64,000 bases of DNA from Corallochytrium limacisporum (taxonomy: Eukaryota; Opisthokonta): NCBI GenBank assembly GCA_002811645.1, contig PDIP01000039.1:92911-156910 (forward strand). Direction: 5' to 3'. The position numbers were made by a program, and so were the translations under genes. How positions within the stretch are numbered: the stretch's first letter is position 1; every line of letters begins with the position of its first letter. Of this stretch, positions 28,301 through 37,600 are shown in pieces. A model generated the notes under the pieces. That model saw only the letters and a list, made by a program, of their open reading frames with translations, searched no databases and had not been told where the DNA came from.

Positions 28301-29767
28301 ATGGAGGAATATAGTTCGCGGGACGGTCCTCTCGATGATGCCTGGAGCAGGCTACCGGTTGGGAATCAATTCTCGATCACAGCTGATTCTGGCCTGCCCA
28401 AGCGGGTTCACATTCCAGTTGAACAGCTGAAATTTCTCCTGCATATAGACAAATTCGGCGACGAACAGGGATTTGCAAAACTGGAAGGTCGTTTGCTGGG
28501 GAATGGGCCAGAATTTGTAGAATCAAAAACTGGAACGGTTGACTTTGTCCACATTGATGCATGGGACAGGACGGTTGATATGCATACTATTGGTCCATGT
28601 TTGCCTGAGGAAATGTGTGCTCTGATCTGGACCTCTCAACCAAACAGTCAGCACATTCAATGCGAGGCATGTCCATTGGTAACAAGCGGAGGCATCTTTA
28701 GCTCTTTGCGCGCGGATTTGTTTATTTCACCGGCTTTCGAGGATGGCGGGCCTCCACACATGCCACAGAGAGCTGTGAAAGTACGAATGCAAGCTGGCAT
28801 TCCTGATCTAGTCTTTCGGGCCATCGAAATTGAAGGTTGTGCTCTGGATAAGATATACAAAGGCAGCATGTGGAACAGTTTGCAGGGTGGTGCAGCCCAC
28901 CAAGTGAACCAGTGGGGGTATCTAATATATTCTGAGGGCTACGTATATCATAGCACAGACACAAGACACGAGGATCAGGGCGATGCTTCTCAGGTCTGTG
29001 GTCTGTGGCTTGTAGTTTCTAGCACCACACGACTAGAAGACAGTCGCAGCCTCTCTTTGGCACTTACAAGGTATGTGTACGATCTCCAAGCCGGACAACC
29101 CTTTTACACCTATGACTCTGGATGTTTTCTTGTGTGTGTGGTGTACGCTGAAGTCGACACCTATACCGCGGATGGGCCCATGCCGGAATGGTACGAAGTT
29201 CAGCTTACTGCACGGAACATTGAGTCTCCATCGTATCTATACTCTACTGGAGAGACACAGACGATCGTCGGACGGGATGCACTGATAACCATGTCCCTGG
29301 AACGATCGGATGCGATTGTACCCATTGACGCCATGGAAATGGAGGACGTACAAGAAATGATCGATGTGGCTGAGCCTAATGATGTTGAGGATTATGAATG
29401 CATGGAAGAGGCGTTTCACACAAGTCTTCTGCGAGATTTGAAGTCGATCATCAATGACAGAACAGAAGAAACTCAAGACAAAGAACACGCTGACAAAGCG
29501 GAGACGGCCTTGTATGAAAACGACCTCGAGCTCATCGAGGTGCCGGAACCTAAGGTTGCAGAGAAGACGTCTGAACTGACTGCTTCACGACTTCAGTTCG
29601 ACATGCCATCACATCCGTACTTCGCCAAGCATCCTGAACTCACTGCAATCATCAGGGACTCTGCCATACTTCCCCGAGGGGAATCCGCAATGAACTTGAC
29701 CCAGGGTACCAGGAACTACCTACGCTCCCTCGGGCTGAGCCTTGACGGAACGTCTCCATCGGCATGA
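28301..29767 (+). CDS. STIL/Ana2/SAS-5-like centriole duplication factor (candidate)
   Basis: A 488-residue protein from ATG 28301; the frame opens at a GTG 18 bases upstream. I match it by eye to the N-terminal domain of animal STIL: QWGYL (204-208) like YKYGYL, GLWL (234-237) like GIWL, LTRYVYDL like LRYIFNS, FYTYDSGCFLVCVVY (268-282) like VFSESGNFIIVLY, and PEWYEV (295-300) like PEFYEC, all in the same order and spacing. Near the C-terminus, SAMNLTQGTRNYLRSLGLS (462-480) resembles the STAN motif (MSFATKKYMKRYGL), which binds SAS-6. The linker is acidic. STIL is recruited by Plk4 and loads SAS-6 to start a procentriole. At 488 aa it is nearer Ana2 (420) than human STIL (about 1290). No paralogous explanation occurred to me. 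Structure prediction would settle it. Confidence 0.6.
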   Translation: MEEYSSRDGPLDDAWSRLPVGNQFSITADSGLPKRVHIPVEQLKFLLHIDKFGDEQGFAKLEGRLLGNGPEFVESKTGTVDFVHIDAWDRTVDMHTIGPCLPEEMCALIWTSQPNSQHIQCEACPLVTSGGIFSSLRADLFISPAFEDGGPPHMPQRAVKVRMQAGIPDLVFRAIEIEGCALDKIYKGSMWNSLQGGAAHQVNQWGYLIYSEGYVYHSTDTRHEDQGDASQVCGLWLVVSSTTRLEDSRSLSLALTRYVYDLQAGQPFYTYDSGCFLVCVVYAEVDTYTADGPMPEWYEVQLTARNIESPSYLYSTGETQTIVGRDALITMSLERSDAIVPIDAMEMEDVQEMIDVAEPNDVEDYECMEEAFHTSLLRDLKSIINDRTEETQDKEHADKAETALYENDLELIEVPEPKVAEKTSELTASRLQFDMPSHPYFAKHPELTAIIRDSAILPRGESAMNLTQGTRNYLRSLGLSLDGTSPSA

Positions 29768-30125
29768 GATATTAAAATCATAAAAGACATCATAAGGACA
29801 AAACTCCGATGTCACGTTAAAATGGTGTTATGTTACCTTTACTAAAAAGTTGTGTCGCGATTTTATATGCTATGCAAAGATTCCCCAGCAATACTACGGG
29901 TACTCAGATTTTGCTGGGGTTTCCGAGTGTTGTGAAGTTCCGTTTGGAAAATTCCCTATGATATGCAAGAATGATGCCGATATGTCAAAAATTTGAATTG
30001 TGTTTGGTTTTGTGGGAATAAAACTCTCTGCACTGTGTTGCCCGAACTATGTAAGGATTTACACGTACCCCACAGATCAGAATTGTTCCCAAAAGAATTA
30101 AGATTAGCCCATAACCATGATAGCT
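29768..30125. other. Short convergent intergenic
   Basis: 358 bases between the stop codons of the STIL-like gene and eS10. AT-rich, no gene seen. An inverted word CCCCAGCAA...TTGCTGGGG (29883-29920) could form a hairpin and may mark transcript ends. Confidence 0.4.
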
Positions 30126-30578
30126 CTACTGGCGGGGGGCACCGCGGCCAGCGCCACCGTAGCCTCCGCGGAACTCAGGGGCAAATTCGCCACCAGCACC
30201 AGCGGACTTCTCGTCGCGGCGATAAGCATCGCGGTCACTGCCGCCGAAGTCACGGCGGGGGCCTTCACGAGGCATAGCACGAGAAGGAGCCTTGGAACTC
30301 TTCATCAAAGTAGAAGGAATGACGTCCTGAGGCAGGTGCAGGTACTCCCGAATGTAGTCGATACCGTCGTTGGTCAGGTAGTAGTAAAAGTGGCGCCATG
30401 CAAACTGTTCCTTGACATATCCGCGAGACTTCAGGCTCTGCATAGCCTTCATAACCTCAAGGTTGGACACAGGGATCTCGGGGTGCTGAGGGATGTGAGT
30501 GTTCTTCATGACCACAACAACGCCCTCGCTGAAGAGGTATTCGTAGATGGCCTTGCGGTTGGGCTTGGAAATCAGCAT
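30126..30578 (-). CDS. RPS10: 40S ribosomal protein eS10
   Basis: A 150-residue protein. Residues 1-95 are the conserved S10_plectin winged-helix domain: [20 protein letters not shown] start, [36 protein letters not shown] core and [10 protein letters not shown] Gly/Arg/Ala-rich tail follows, as usual for eS10. It is a component of the 40S head near the mRNA entry side. ATG start. The stop is TAG directly after GRGAPRQ, which supports UAG as an ordinary terminator in this organism. Confidence 0.97.
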   Translation of the reverse strand: MLISKPNRKAIYEYLFSEGVVVVMKNTHIPQHPEIPVSNLEVMKAMQSLKSRGYVKEQFAWRHFYYYLTNDGIDYIREYLHLPQDVIPSTLMKSSKAPSRAMPREGPRRDFGGSDRDAYRRDEKSAGAGGEFAPEFRGGYGGAGRGAPRQ

Positions 30579-31364
30579 GGTTGCAAATATTTTACGTGGA
30601 ACCGACAGTTAAAATTTTCCCGATTACTCGACAGATTCCTTCACTGTTATCGTGTGCTTCAAATACAGTAAATACCATCAGGAGCGCAAATATAACACTT
30701 GAATCTCGTATGCAGTTGACTGCAATCATAGGTGAATACATCTGGATCCCGCTGTCTGCGCCATAAAATGGACCTTCGCACACTTCATCACCCACAGTAT
30801 CCCACTATGGGGTGAATATAAGACCATGTAGCTCTGTATGGCACAGTGCTAAACTGTAAGGGCCACGCCATAAGTCTGTCCTTTAGTACTGGGGACCATG
30901 GAACGGCAGTACAAAATGTACCAATTTGATCTCAGGTGGTACATTTAGTACAGAACACAGAATCGCACCAGAATTTCGTATGTCTAGTATTAAGAGAACG
31001 CAAACACCTTTCTTGATGTAAAATTACCATAATGTTTCTTCCCCCCACCTAACACATTTTTCAATACTGCGATTCTTTCATCGAGTATTGTGTGTGTGTT
31101 TTCATAATTGTGTGTGAAACGGTCGGGGCGGGGAACAAGGGAAAGGACCGGGGAGGGAGGGTCGGCAGTGCGTGGTGTTTCCCTCATGCTCGACCCTCTT
31201 GCTGTACTTCGCAGGTATTCCCGAAGACGGATTGTTAGAAATCTCGACATGATAATCCAATAAAGGATCATTCGACACCAGAGTAAGGGTGATTCATTGC
31301 CATTAGTTCCAAGTCAGGAGTGTAGACATGCAGTGGATTATTTAATAATTATTGATCATACAAA
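30579..31364. other. Divergent promoter region (eS10 / WDR4)
   Basis: 786 bases, no gene seen. AT-rich near both start codons, with a (GT)5-containing stretch near 31089-31100. Confidence 0.4.
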
Positions 31365-32732
31365 ATGACCGAAGCAATGAAGAAGCAGATGGAGGGATGC
31401 GCACCTGTTGTTCGCACGTACCATTCTACGTGCGATGGCGAGGTACTGCTGTCCCTCGATGATCATTTCTGGATCCGGAAAGCGGGACAAAAGACTCTGA
31501 CACAATACCTTCCTCTATCTGAGGAGATTCTCGCAAAGTCCCGTCTGGTAGCGCTCACAACCGCAGAGAGTCGCCGGGAATACCCCAAGGACATTGAAAG
31601 CACGAAACAGGTAGATGTCAGCGTTCTGAAAGTCACTAATGGCAATGTACTATGTGCTGGATCTGAAATAAGTGGAACTTGGGTTGCAGTTGGGATGGAA
31701 AACAAACAGATCTGCATATTTAACGAGAGTGGGTTGGTTGGAGTGTATCTGTGCCACAAGAGACCCACATGTATCAATTTAGTCGAACAGAGTGAAGGAC
31801 TGGACATAGTAGTAGCAGATAAGTCTGGTGATGTTTACAAGGGCCGCATTGAGAAGCTCAGCAACAAACATGTACTCAGAACGGGCAGTCTGTTGTTGGG
31901 ACATGTGAGTATGCTTTTGGACGTAGCCATCGTCCCGAAAGCGGGTGTAATTCTCACTGCAGAACGAGATGAGAAAGTCCGCGTCTCTGAGTATCCTGTT
32001 TGTGAGTCTATTGTCACGTTCTTGACAGGACACACTGGAATGGTACCGCTGGTAAAAGCTCTCCCTGCTGAAGCACACCATGCTGTTACACTTTCTGGTG
32101 ACGCTACCATGCGTGTGTGGGACTACTTATCCGGAGCCTGCACCGCCTGCTTCAACTATAATAATGATAAAGACCAAGACATCATGGCTGCGTCGGATGA
32201 GAGCACTCTACCGCGTCTCTTTGATTCCCGGAATCGAGCAGTACTGGTCGGTGCGTACTCACCAGCGACGCAAAGCTCGGTGAAGATATATGAGGTACAG
32301 GACTCTCAGATCAAGCTTCTCAAGGACATCCGGGCACCAGAGGGTTGCAACACAATCATTGCTGCGCGTCTATTCGCACCGGTTCAGGCCCTGATTATCA
32401 GTGCCAACGTGGAATTCCCTAACAAGAACGACGGCACGGAGGAGGCCCACAGGCGGGAGTACGACCCAGACCGACTTGCGGCAACTGGGATTGTTGTCGA
32501 AGAGATTGATTTCAGGAGTGGTCTACGAAAAGTAGTTGATGATGTTGCTTTGTCACTTCCTAGCACAGTCATGTTTGACACCCTCAGTGATCTGCGTAAG
32601 GTTGTGGACCAACAGAACCTGGAAGCCTACGAGGAGAACAAAAAAGGTTGGCAAGACAAGAAGCGACGCGAACGTGACCGTCAGAAGGAGAGGAAGCGAC
32701 AGAAATTTCATCATGCTAGCAAAGAATCGTAA
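31365..32732 (+). CDS. WDR4: WDR4/Trm82, non-catalytic subunit of tRNA m7G46 methyltransferase
   Basis: A 455-residue WD40 protein. The diagnostic block is LGHVSMLLDVAIVP...ILTAERDEKVRVSEYP (about 181-213), which closely follows human WDR4, then a GHT repeat and SGDATMRVWDY. Earlier and later repeats are weaker, as is typical. The tail (about 420-455) is Lys/Arg-rich and helical. WDR4/Trm82 pairs with METTL1/Trm8 to place N7-methylguanosine at position 46 of tRNA variable loops. ATG start, TAA stop. METTL1 is not in the window. Confidence 0.9.
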   Translation: MTEAMKKQMEGCAPVVRTYHSTCDGEVLLSLDDHFWIRKAGQKTLTQYLPLSEEILAKSRLVALTTAESRREYPKDIESTKQVDVSVLKVTNGNVLCAGSEISGTWVAVGMENKQICIFNESGLVGVYLCHKRPTCINLVEQSEGLDIVVADKSGDVYKGRIEKLSNKHVLRTGSLLLGHVSMLLDVAIVPKAGVILTAERDEKVRVSEYPVCESIVTFLTGHTGMVPLVKALPAEAHHAVTLSGDATMRVWDYLSGACTACFNYNNDKDQDIMAASDESTLPRLFDSRNRAVLVGAYSPATQSSVKIYEVQDSQIKLLKDIRAPEGCNTIIAARLFAPVQALIISANVEFPNKNDGTEEAHRREYDPDRLAATGIVVEEIDFRSGLRKVVDDVALSLPSTVMFDTLSDLRKVVDQQNLEAYEENKKGWQDKKRRERDRQKERKRQKFHHASKES

Positions 32733-33074
32733 TAGAGACATCGAATCGTCATATATGGTTGCAATGTTATTTGCCGGTCGGATTATGTAAGATGAGTCCG
32801 CATACGCAAAACTCTCCCCCGCTTCCCCCACCCCCCCCCCCCCCCGGGGGGGGGGGGGGGGAGTAGCTGTGGCTGGTGACGCGGAAATACCAGACATCAC
32901 AGCCGATGGCCTCGTCGGGTGCGACACCTTCATCCTTCACAGCGGAGCTACGTTAGGGATGGCAGAGGGAAATCTAGTACACGTCATATGGACTTCGTAT
33001 AGTTTTGTAGAGTGGTCCACAAACATGGGCGAACTCATATCACAGCCGGCGAAGTGTTGGACTGAAACTTAGAT
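32733..33074. other. Intergenic between co-oriented WDR4 and lactone oxidase
   Basis: 342 bases, holding a C15G16 palindrome (32831-32861) and probably the promoter of the downstream gene. No further gene seen. Confidence 0.5.
32831..32861. repeat. C15-G16 homopolymer palindrome
   Basis: Fifteen consecutive C followed at once by sixteen consecutive G, a perfect self-complementary block that could extrude as a hairpin. It is the largest of several CnGn elements in this window; others are 21027-21042, 55937-55953, 63396-63413 and 63453-63467. Confidence 0.9.
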
Positions 33075-34643
33075 ATGGCAACCACAATCAAGGGGCAGGG
33101 TGGTGTCATGGTCTGGAACTGGGCCCAGACATTCCACTGCTGCCCAAGAGAATACTTTGAACCGGAGTCTGTGGATCAGATCAAGACTGTGCTCACTCGT
33201 GCTCGCAGGGAAGGAGTCAATGTCAAAGTAATCGGTGAGGGTCATAGCCCAAGCGACTTGCCGCTGTCACACGGATTTGTCGTAAATTTGAAGAAGTACA
33301 CTGGTATTAAAAAAATAGATGACGCGAGAAAGCGTGTCACAGTAAAATCCGGTACAAGATTGAAAGATCTTCATGTTCTGCTGCGTAAGAGTGGATACGC
33401 GTGCAGCAATCTTGGCAGTGTCAGCGATCTAACGATTGCGGGCATCTGTCAGACTCATACTCATGGTACGGGATCAAATTTTGGTATTTTTGCCACCACA
33501 GTCACAGAGTACACCATCATCTATGCGGATGGCACTCAGGAAACCCTGAACCTGAAGCAAATGGAGCGTTCGGGAGAAGCTTTCCGCTTTCGCGCCATTC
33601 TTGGTGGCATCGGGGCCATGGGCGTACTCGAGAGCATCACCGTTCAGGTCGAAGATGACTTCTGGCTAACTGCTAAGCAGTGCCCCAAAACCTTCGACGA
33701 GGTCCTAGAAAATGTGGAAAGAGACCGTTTTAGTGCCGAGCATTATCGATTTTGGTGGATACCGCACACAAATATGTGTGTCGAGTGGAAAGCGAACCGT
33801 TGTGGTCCGCCCACCAAGCCACTGCCTAAGCCGGGAGTGATTGGTCGCTTTATGTCTTGGGTAAGGGACACCGTAGTTGGGTACCACCTGCTGGAGTTCG
33901 TGTATTACCTCAGCACCTCAATGCCATCGTTAGTACCTCTAATCAATAGGCTGTACTGGTATCTCCTCTTCAATAGTGAGAAGCGCCAGCTAGGGCCTAG
34001 CAATGAAGTGTTTAATTTTGATTGCTTGTTCAAACAATACGTCACGGAGTGGGCGATTCCTGCCGTGCACTGCCCTCAGGCTATGCGTGACATCAAAGCC
34101 ATGATCAGAAGGGAAAAAATTAGGGCGCACTTTCCCATTGAAGTGCGGTTTGTGAAGGGAGACAAGTTTCCCATTTCACCTTGCTACGGACGTGACACAT
34201 GCTACATTGGTATCATCATGTACCGTCCATATGGAAAGGACGTTGAGCACAGTCTTTACTGGGCGGAGTTTGAAAAGATCATGCTCGGTTACCGGGGACG
34301 CCCCCATTGGGCCAAGAAGCATCCACTTACCCCGAATATGCTGAGCGATCTCTATCCAGACTTTGAGGCGTTCTGTGCATTGCGCCGGAAACTCGATCCA
34401 CAAGGTGTGTTTCTAAACGACTATCTAAGGCGTTCACTATTCATTGATGATATCAAGACGACTGTGGAAATCAGTGACAAAAGAAAAGGTCATTCTATGG
34501 ACCCACCAACTGATGCAGACCTTCGACACGCAACGATCGAAAAGGCTATGGAAGAACAGAAGACTATGGATGAGGCGAAATGGCGACAGAGAATGATGAG
34601 GTCGAGCGAGGACTTAACGGCATCGTCAACGTCCTTTGGGTGA
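33075..34643 (+). CDS. L-gulono/D-arabinono-1,4-lactone oxidase (FAD, aldonolactone oxidase)
   Basis: A 522-residue VAO-type flavoprotein. The FAD-binding domain carries GEGHS (54-58), where His57 corresponds to the residue that bonds covalently to FAD in yeast ALO1 and animal GULO, and a GSVSDLTIAGICQTHTHGTG block. The C-terminal ALO domain has FWWIPHT and the substrate-site HWAKKHPLT, then DPQGVFLNDYLRR. The enzyme oxidises an aldonolactone with O2 to give ascorbate (animals), erythroascorbate (fungi) or relatives, plus H2O2. The hydrophobic segment near residues 265-300 fits membrane association. Sequence alone does not fix the substrate. The 45-residue C-terminal extension is charged. ATG start, TGA stop. 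Confidence 0.9.
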   Translation: MATTIKGQGGVMVWNWAQTFHCCPREYFEPESVDQIKTVLTRARREGVNVKVIGEGHSPSDLPLSHGFVVNLKKYTGIKKIDDARKRVTVKSGTRLKDLHVLLRKSGYACSNLGSVSDLTIAGICQTHTHGTGSNFGIFATTVTEYTIIYADGTQETLNLKQMERSGEAFRFRAILGGIGAMGVLESITVQVEDDFWLTAKQCPKTFDEVLENVERDRFSAEHYRFWWIPHTNMCVEWKANRCGPPTKPLPKPGVIGRFMSWVRDTVVGYHLLEFVYYLSTSMPSLVPLINRLYWYLLFNSEKRQLGPSNEVFNFDCLFKQYVTEWAIPAVHCPQAMRDIKAMIRREKIRAHFPIEVRFVKGDKFPISPCYGRDTCYIGIIMYRPYGKDVEHSLYWAEFEKIMLGYRGRPHWAKKHPLTPNMLSDLYPDFEAFCALRRKLDPQGVFLNDYLRRSLFIDDIKTTVEISDKRKGHSMDPPTDADLRHATIEKAMEEQKTMDEAKWRQRMMRSSEDLTASSTSFG

Positions 34644-37600
34644 GGCCTCATGACGAAGTTAGATAGGCCATCGGGGTGGAGAAAGAATTCTTGATTTCTG
34701 TGTACTGTTGAGCCATCTTGTCCGTGGTTCTTCATTTCGCAACCGTCCCTACGTCGGGCACTCGCCCCTTTCAAGAGCTACTCAAGTAAGTCGGAGCGGC
34801 AGATACCCGACACCTAATATACATACGGATAGCTCTATCTAAAATTGAATCAAAGAATCAAAATAATTCAACAGCCGACGCTCCAGAGCGGGTACTTCAT
34901 CCGAGGCAATCCAGACCCATTGCAGACACATTTGGACAAATAGTAGCACATTGCTGGGTTTCACACAGACGAGCATCAAAGCAACAGCCGACCACAAATG
35001 CCAATACAAACAAGGGAATGGGTGCGCAACGGTCGTGCAGATTCTGCAAGAGAGGCCCTTGTTTCACAGCTATAATGGCAGAGTGCTTACATTTTCACTC
35101 TCGCATGCGTGCTGCATAATGGGTGTGGTGCTTGGGCGGGTAAAATAAACATTTTCATCATATCACGATCTTCAATTTGAAGTTACTGTTTAATTGTGTG
35201 TCGCCCATCAACGGCAGCTCAACAAATGTGTTTCTGACCCCGCGGCCCGGATTTAACGATTCTTGCATGTTACGTTCCCTCGTGTCGATATTGCGCACGT
35301 AACGCTCACGGAGGCGGTAGTGTATCCGCCGAAAGTTTCTGCCCCTCTTCGGGTGCGCGTGTTCCCCAATCGCCATTCTGTTCCACCGAGACACACCAAC
35401 TGAAACAAGAATGTGCAGAAAAAACATACCGAAAGTAGAAGAGAAATGGGCCAAAGTTCCCTCCCAGCACTCGAAGATATAACTCAAACATTCTTTTGCT
35501 CTTCGTTCCACACACCACATAATACCCTATTTTTCATCTACTATGTGAGATTGTTAACGAGTATAGGAACATACATTGAAGCGCAACGGAATGGTCAATA
35601 AGTCCTGTCCTATGTGGTAGTAAATTAGTCATCACTTATCACAACGTATATTGTTGGGGTCCCTTCCTAGTCTTATGGCAACCATCGTTTCAGGGTGCCA
35701 TGCATACTGTCTCAATCATAGGTGATAGCAATTGTTTACAAGGCTCATAAACAATCTTGAGCAATCTACATAGGCGTTCACCATGCACTTCAAGGGGTTT
35801 CCATTCTAAGGCAACTTTCCAAACCGAAGAATAAAAGAATGGACACGGCTAACGGAAAAGATGGATTTCCAAGGTTTCCCTATTTGTCACGGTACATACT
35901 TAGAATCCCTCTGTTCCATTGTCTGGTGTCTTCGCTCCTTCAAGGCTCCTCGACATCTTCTCGGCATCCTACAGGTTGAACAATACACTCACACGCAATA
36001 TTGTGTGTATACTTCCCTATTTTCTACATGACTCATGGCGATTCTGTAGTGGTTGCAAAGAAGAGTCATCATATCTCATATCAGACGATTTGAAGCTTAT
36101 AACGTTTCCTTCTAAAACCGAACTGCCGACCAAATTACCGATGACATTTCCGGATTCCTTCATCAGGTTTGTCAACCGGCGATGCGTATATGTTGCCCGT
36201 TTGAAGTCATTAAGGCGATGCATGAAAATCTATCTCAGATGCATCAAAGGGACAGAGAAATCAAAACAAAACCGTAGAGACGCAGCTTTGTGTGGCGGAC
36301 GAGGGAGGGGCGGTCTCCTCACAACTCCGGACGCTCTGAAACTGCATAAGACTAGCCAGCCGTCAGACACGTTCGGTTCCATACCCATTCCTCCGGTCAC
36401 AGTGTGTCTCCGGTCCTATAGAAGAAACGGTGAATACTCCCGCTTTGTAGTCTTGACTGCATATACAAAAAGGGGGTCTTTCGTTCGGCGATCAACAACT
36501 GAAGAACTTTACGCCCCCAAGTCAATCGCTTCCTAGTCCTCTCGGGGCTATTCTCGGAGCTTCTTTGACAGTACTTTCGAACGGTAAAGAGCGATAGCCA
36601 ATGTAGAGGAAAGGTCGATCGTAACCATGGTCATGTGCGATGGCACTGTGTCAAGTGTGGCCGACTGACCCCACATTTAGTCTGCTTCAGTTTAGTACGA
36701 TGGTCGATGGCCATTCTCCGAGCAGGAATCCCCGACTGGAACGAATCTCTTGGTAAACTCATTAATACTTGTGTATTTGCCTCGGACTCGCTCGTGAACA
36801 TTAGAAGAACCTGGGCTTCGACCATGCACACACCTCGGATGATATGTAAATGGAGTGTCTACCGGGAGAAGGATGCGTCGCACGGAGGATCGGGCGTCGT
36901 AGCGAAATAGGAGTGGCGAAGAATAAATGAAGCCACGGCATAAGTGTATATGTAGGGGAAAGGCTCTAACCGCTTAAAACCGCTAGAACAGGGACGGATG
37001 GGAGGGGGAGGGTCTCGAAGCTATTTTGTCGCGCAGAGTATGCCAAGTTCACGAGGGCGGGAACAAAAATAGTTCAAGAATTCTCAGCACTATTTCGGGT
37101 GGTGTACGGTGGACAAGAAGATGCCACTTGAAACTTTGAAAAGGGGGGAAAGGGAATCTGGCGTTTCCAACAGTTTTCCCAACACCGACATCACTTGGTC
37201 ATGGTACCGCCACGTAAGGGGCAAAAATCATTCCTTTCAAATTCAAATGCTGCTGGGAGATATAGCCTGGTCAGTGTCCACCGGCGGGGAGAGGTGTGTC
37301 AATTTATACCAAAGGCAAAATGCGAAGTGACGACTCTCACAAACACATATTTGGACGTCAGACAGGGAGCATCTGTGTGTGACGAAGGAATGATACGGGA
37401 TGGGTGTTGCTGATGTACACATATTGTGTGTGCTTGCCCTTTCCTGTGGCTGTTCCTCACAAACAATTTTCTGTGACTAACAACGCAACAAATGTATTGG
37501 CGAGGGCGGGAGGAATAGAACAGGGACCCAAGGGGCTTGCGCAAGGTACTATTCGTCCACTGGACGTTCTGTAGGTCTGGTGCTCGGCAATCATCACCAG

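Noticed and set aside
30117..30671. A 184-codon frame opposite eS10
   Set aside because: Antisense to a ribosomal protein gene and without domain evidence; codon bias explains it.
35919..36536. The longest frame (205 codons) in the 34.6-40.7 kb desert
   Set aside because: It begins with TTG and has no family features, and chance frames of this size are plausible in 6 kb read six ways.
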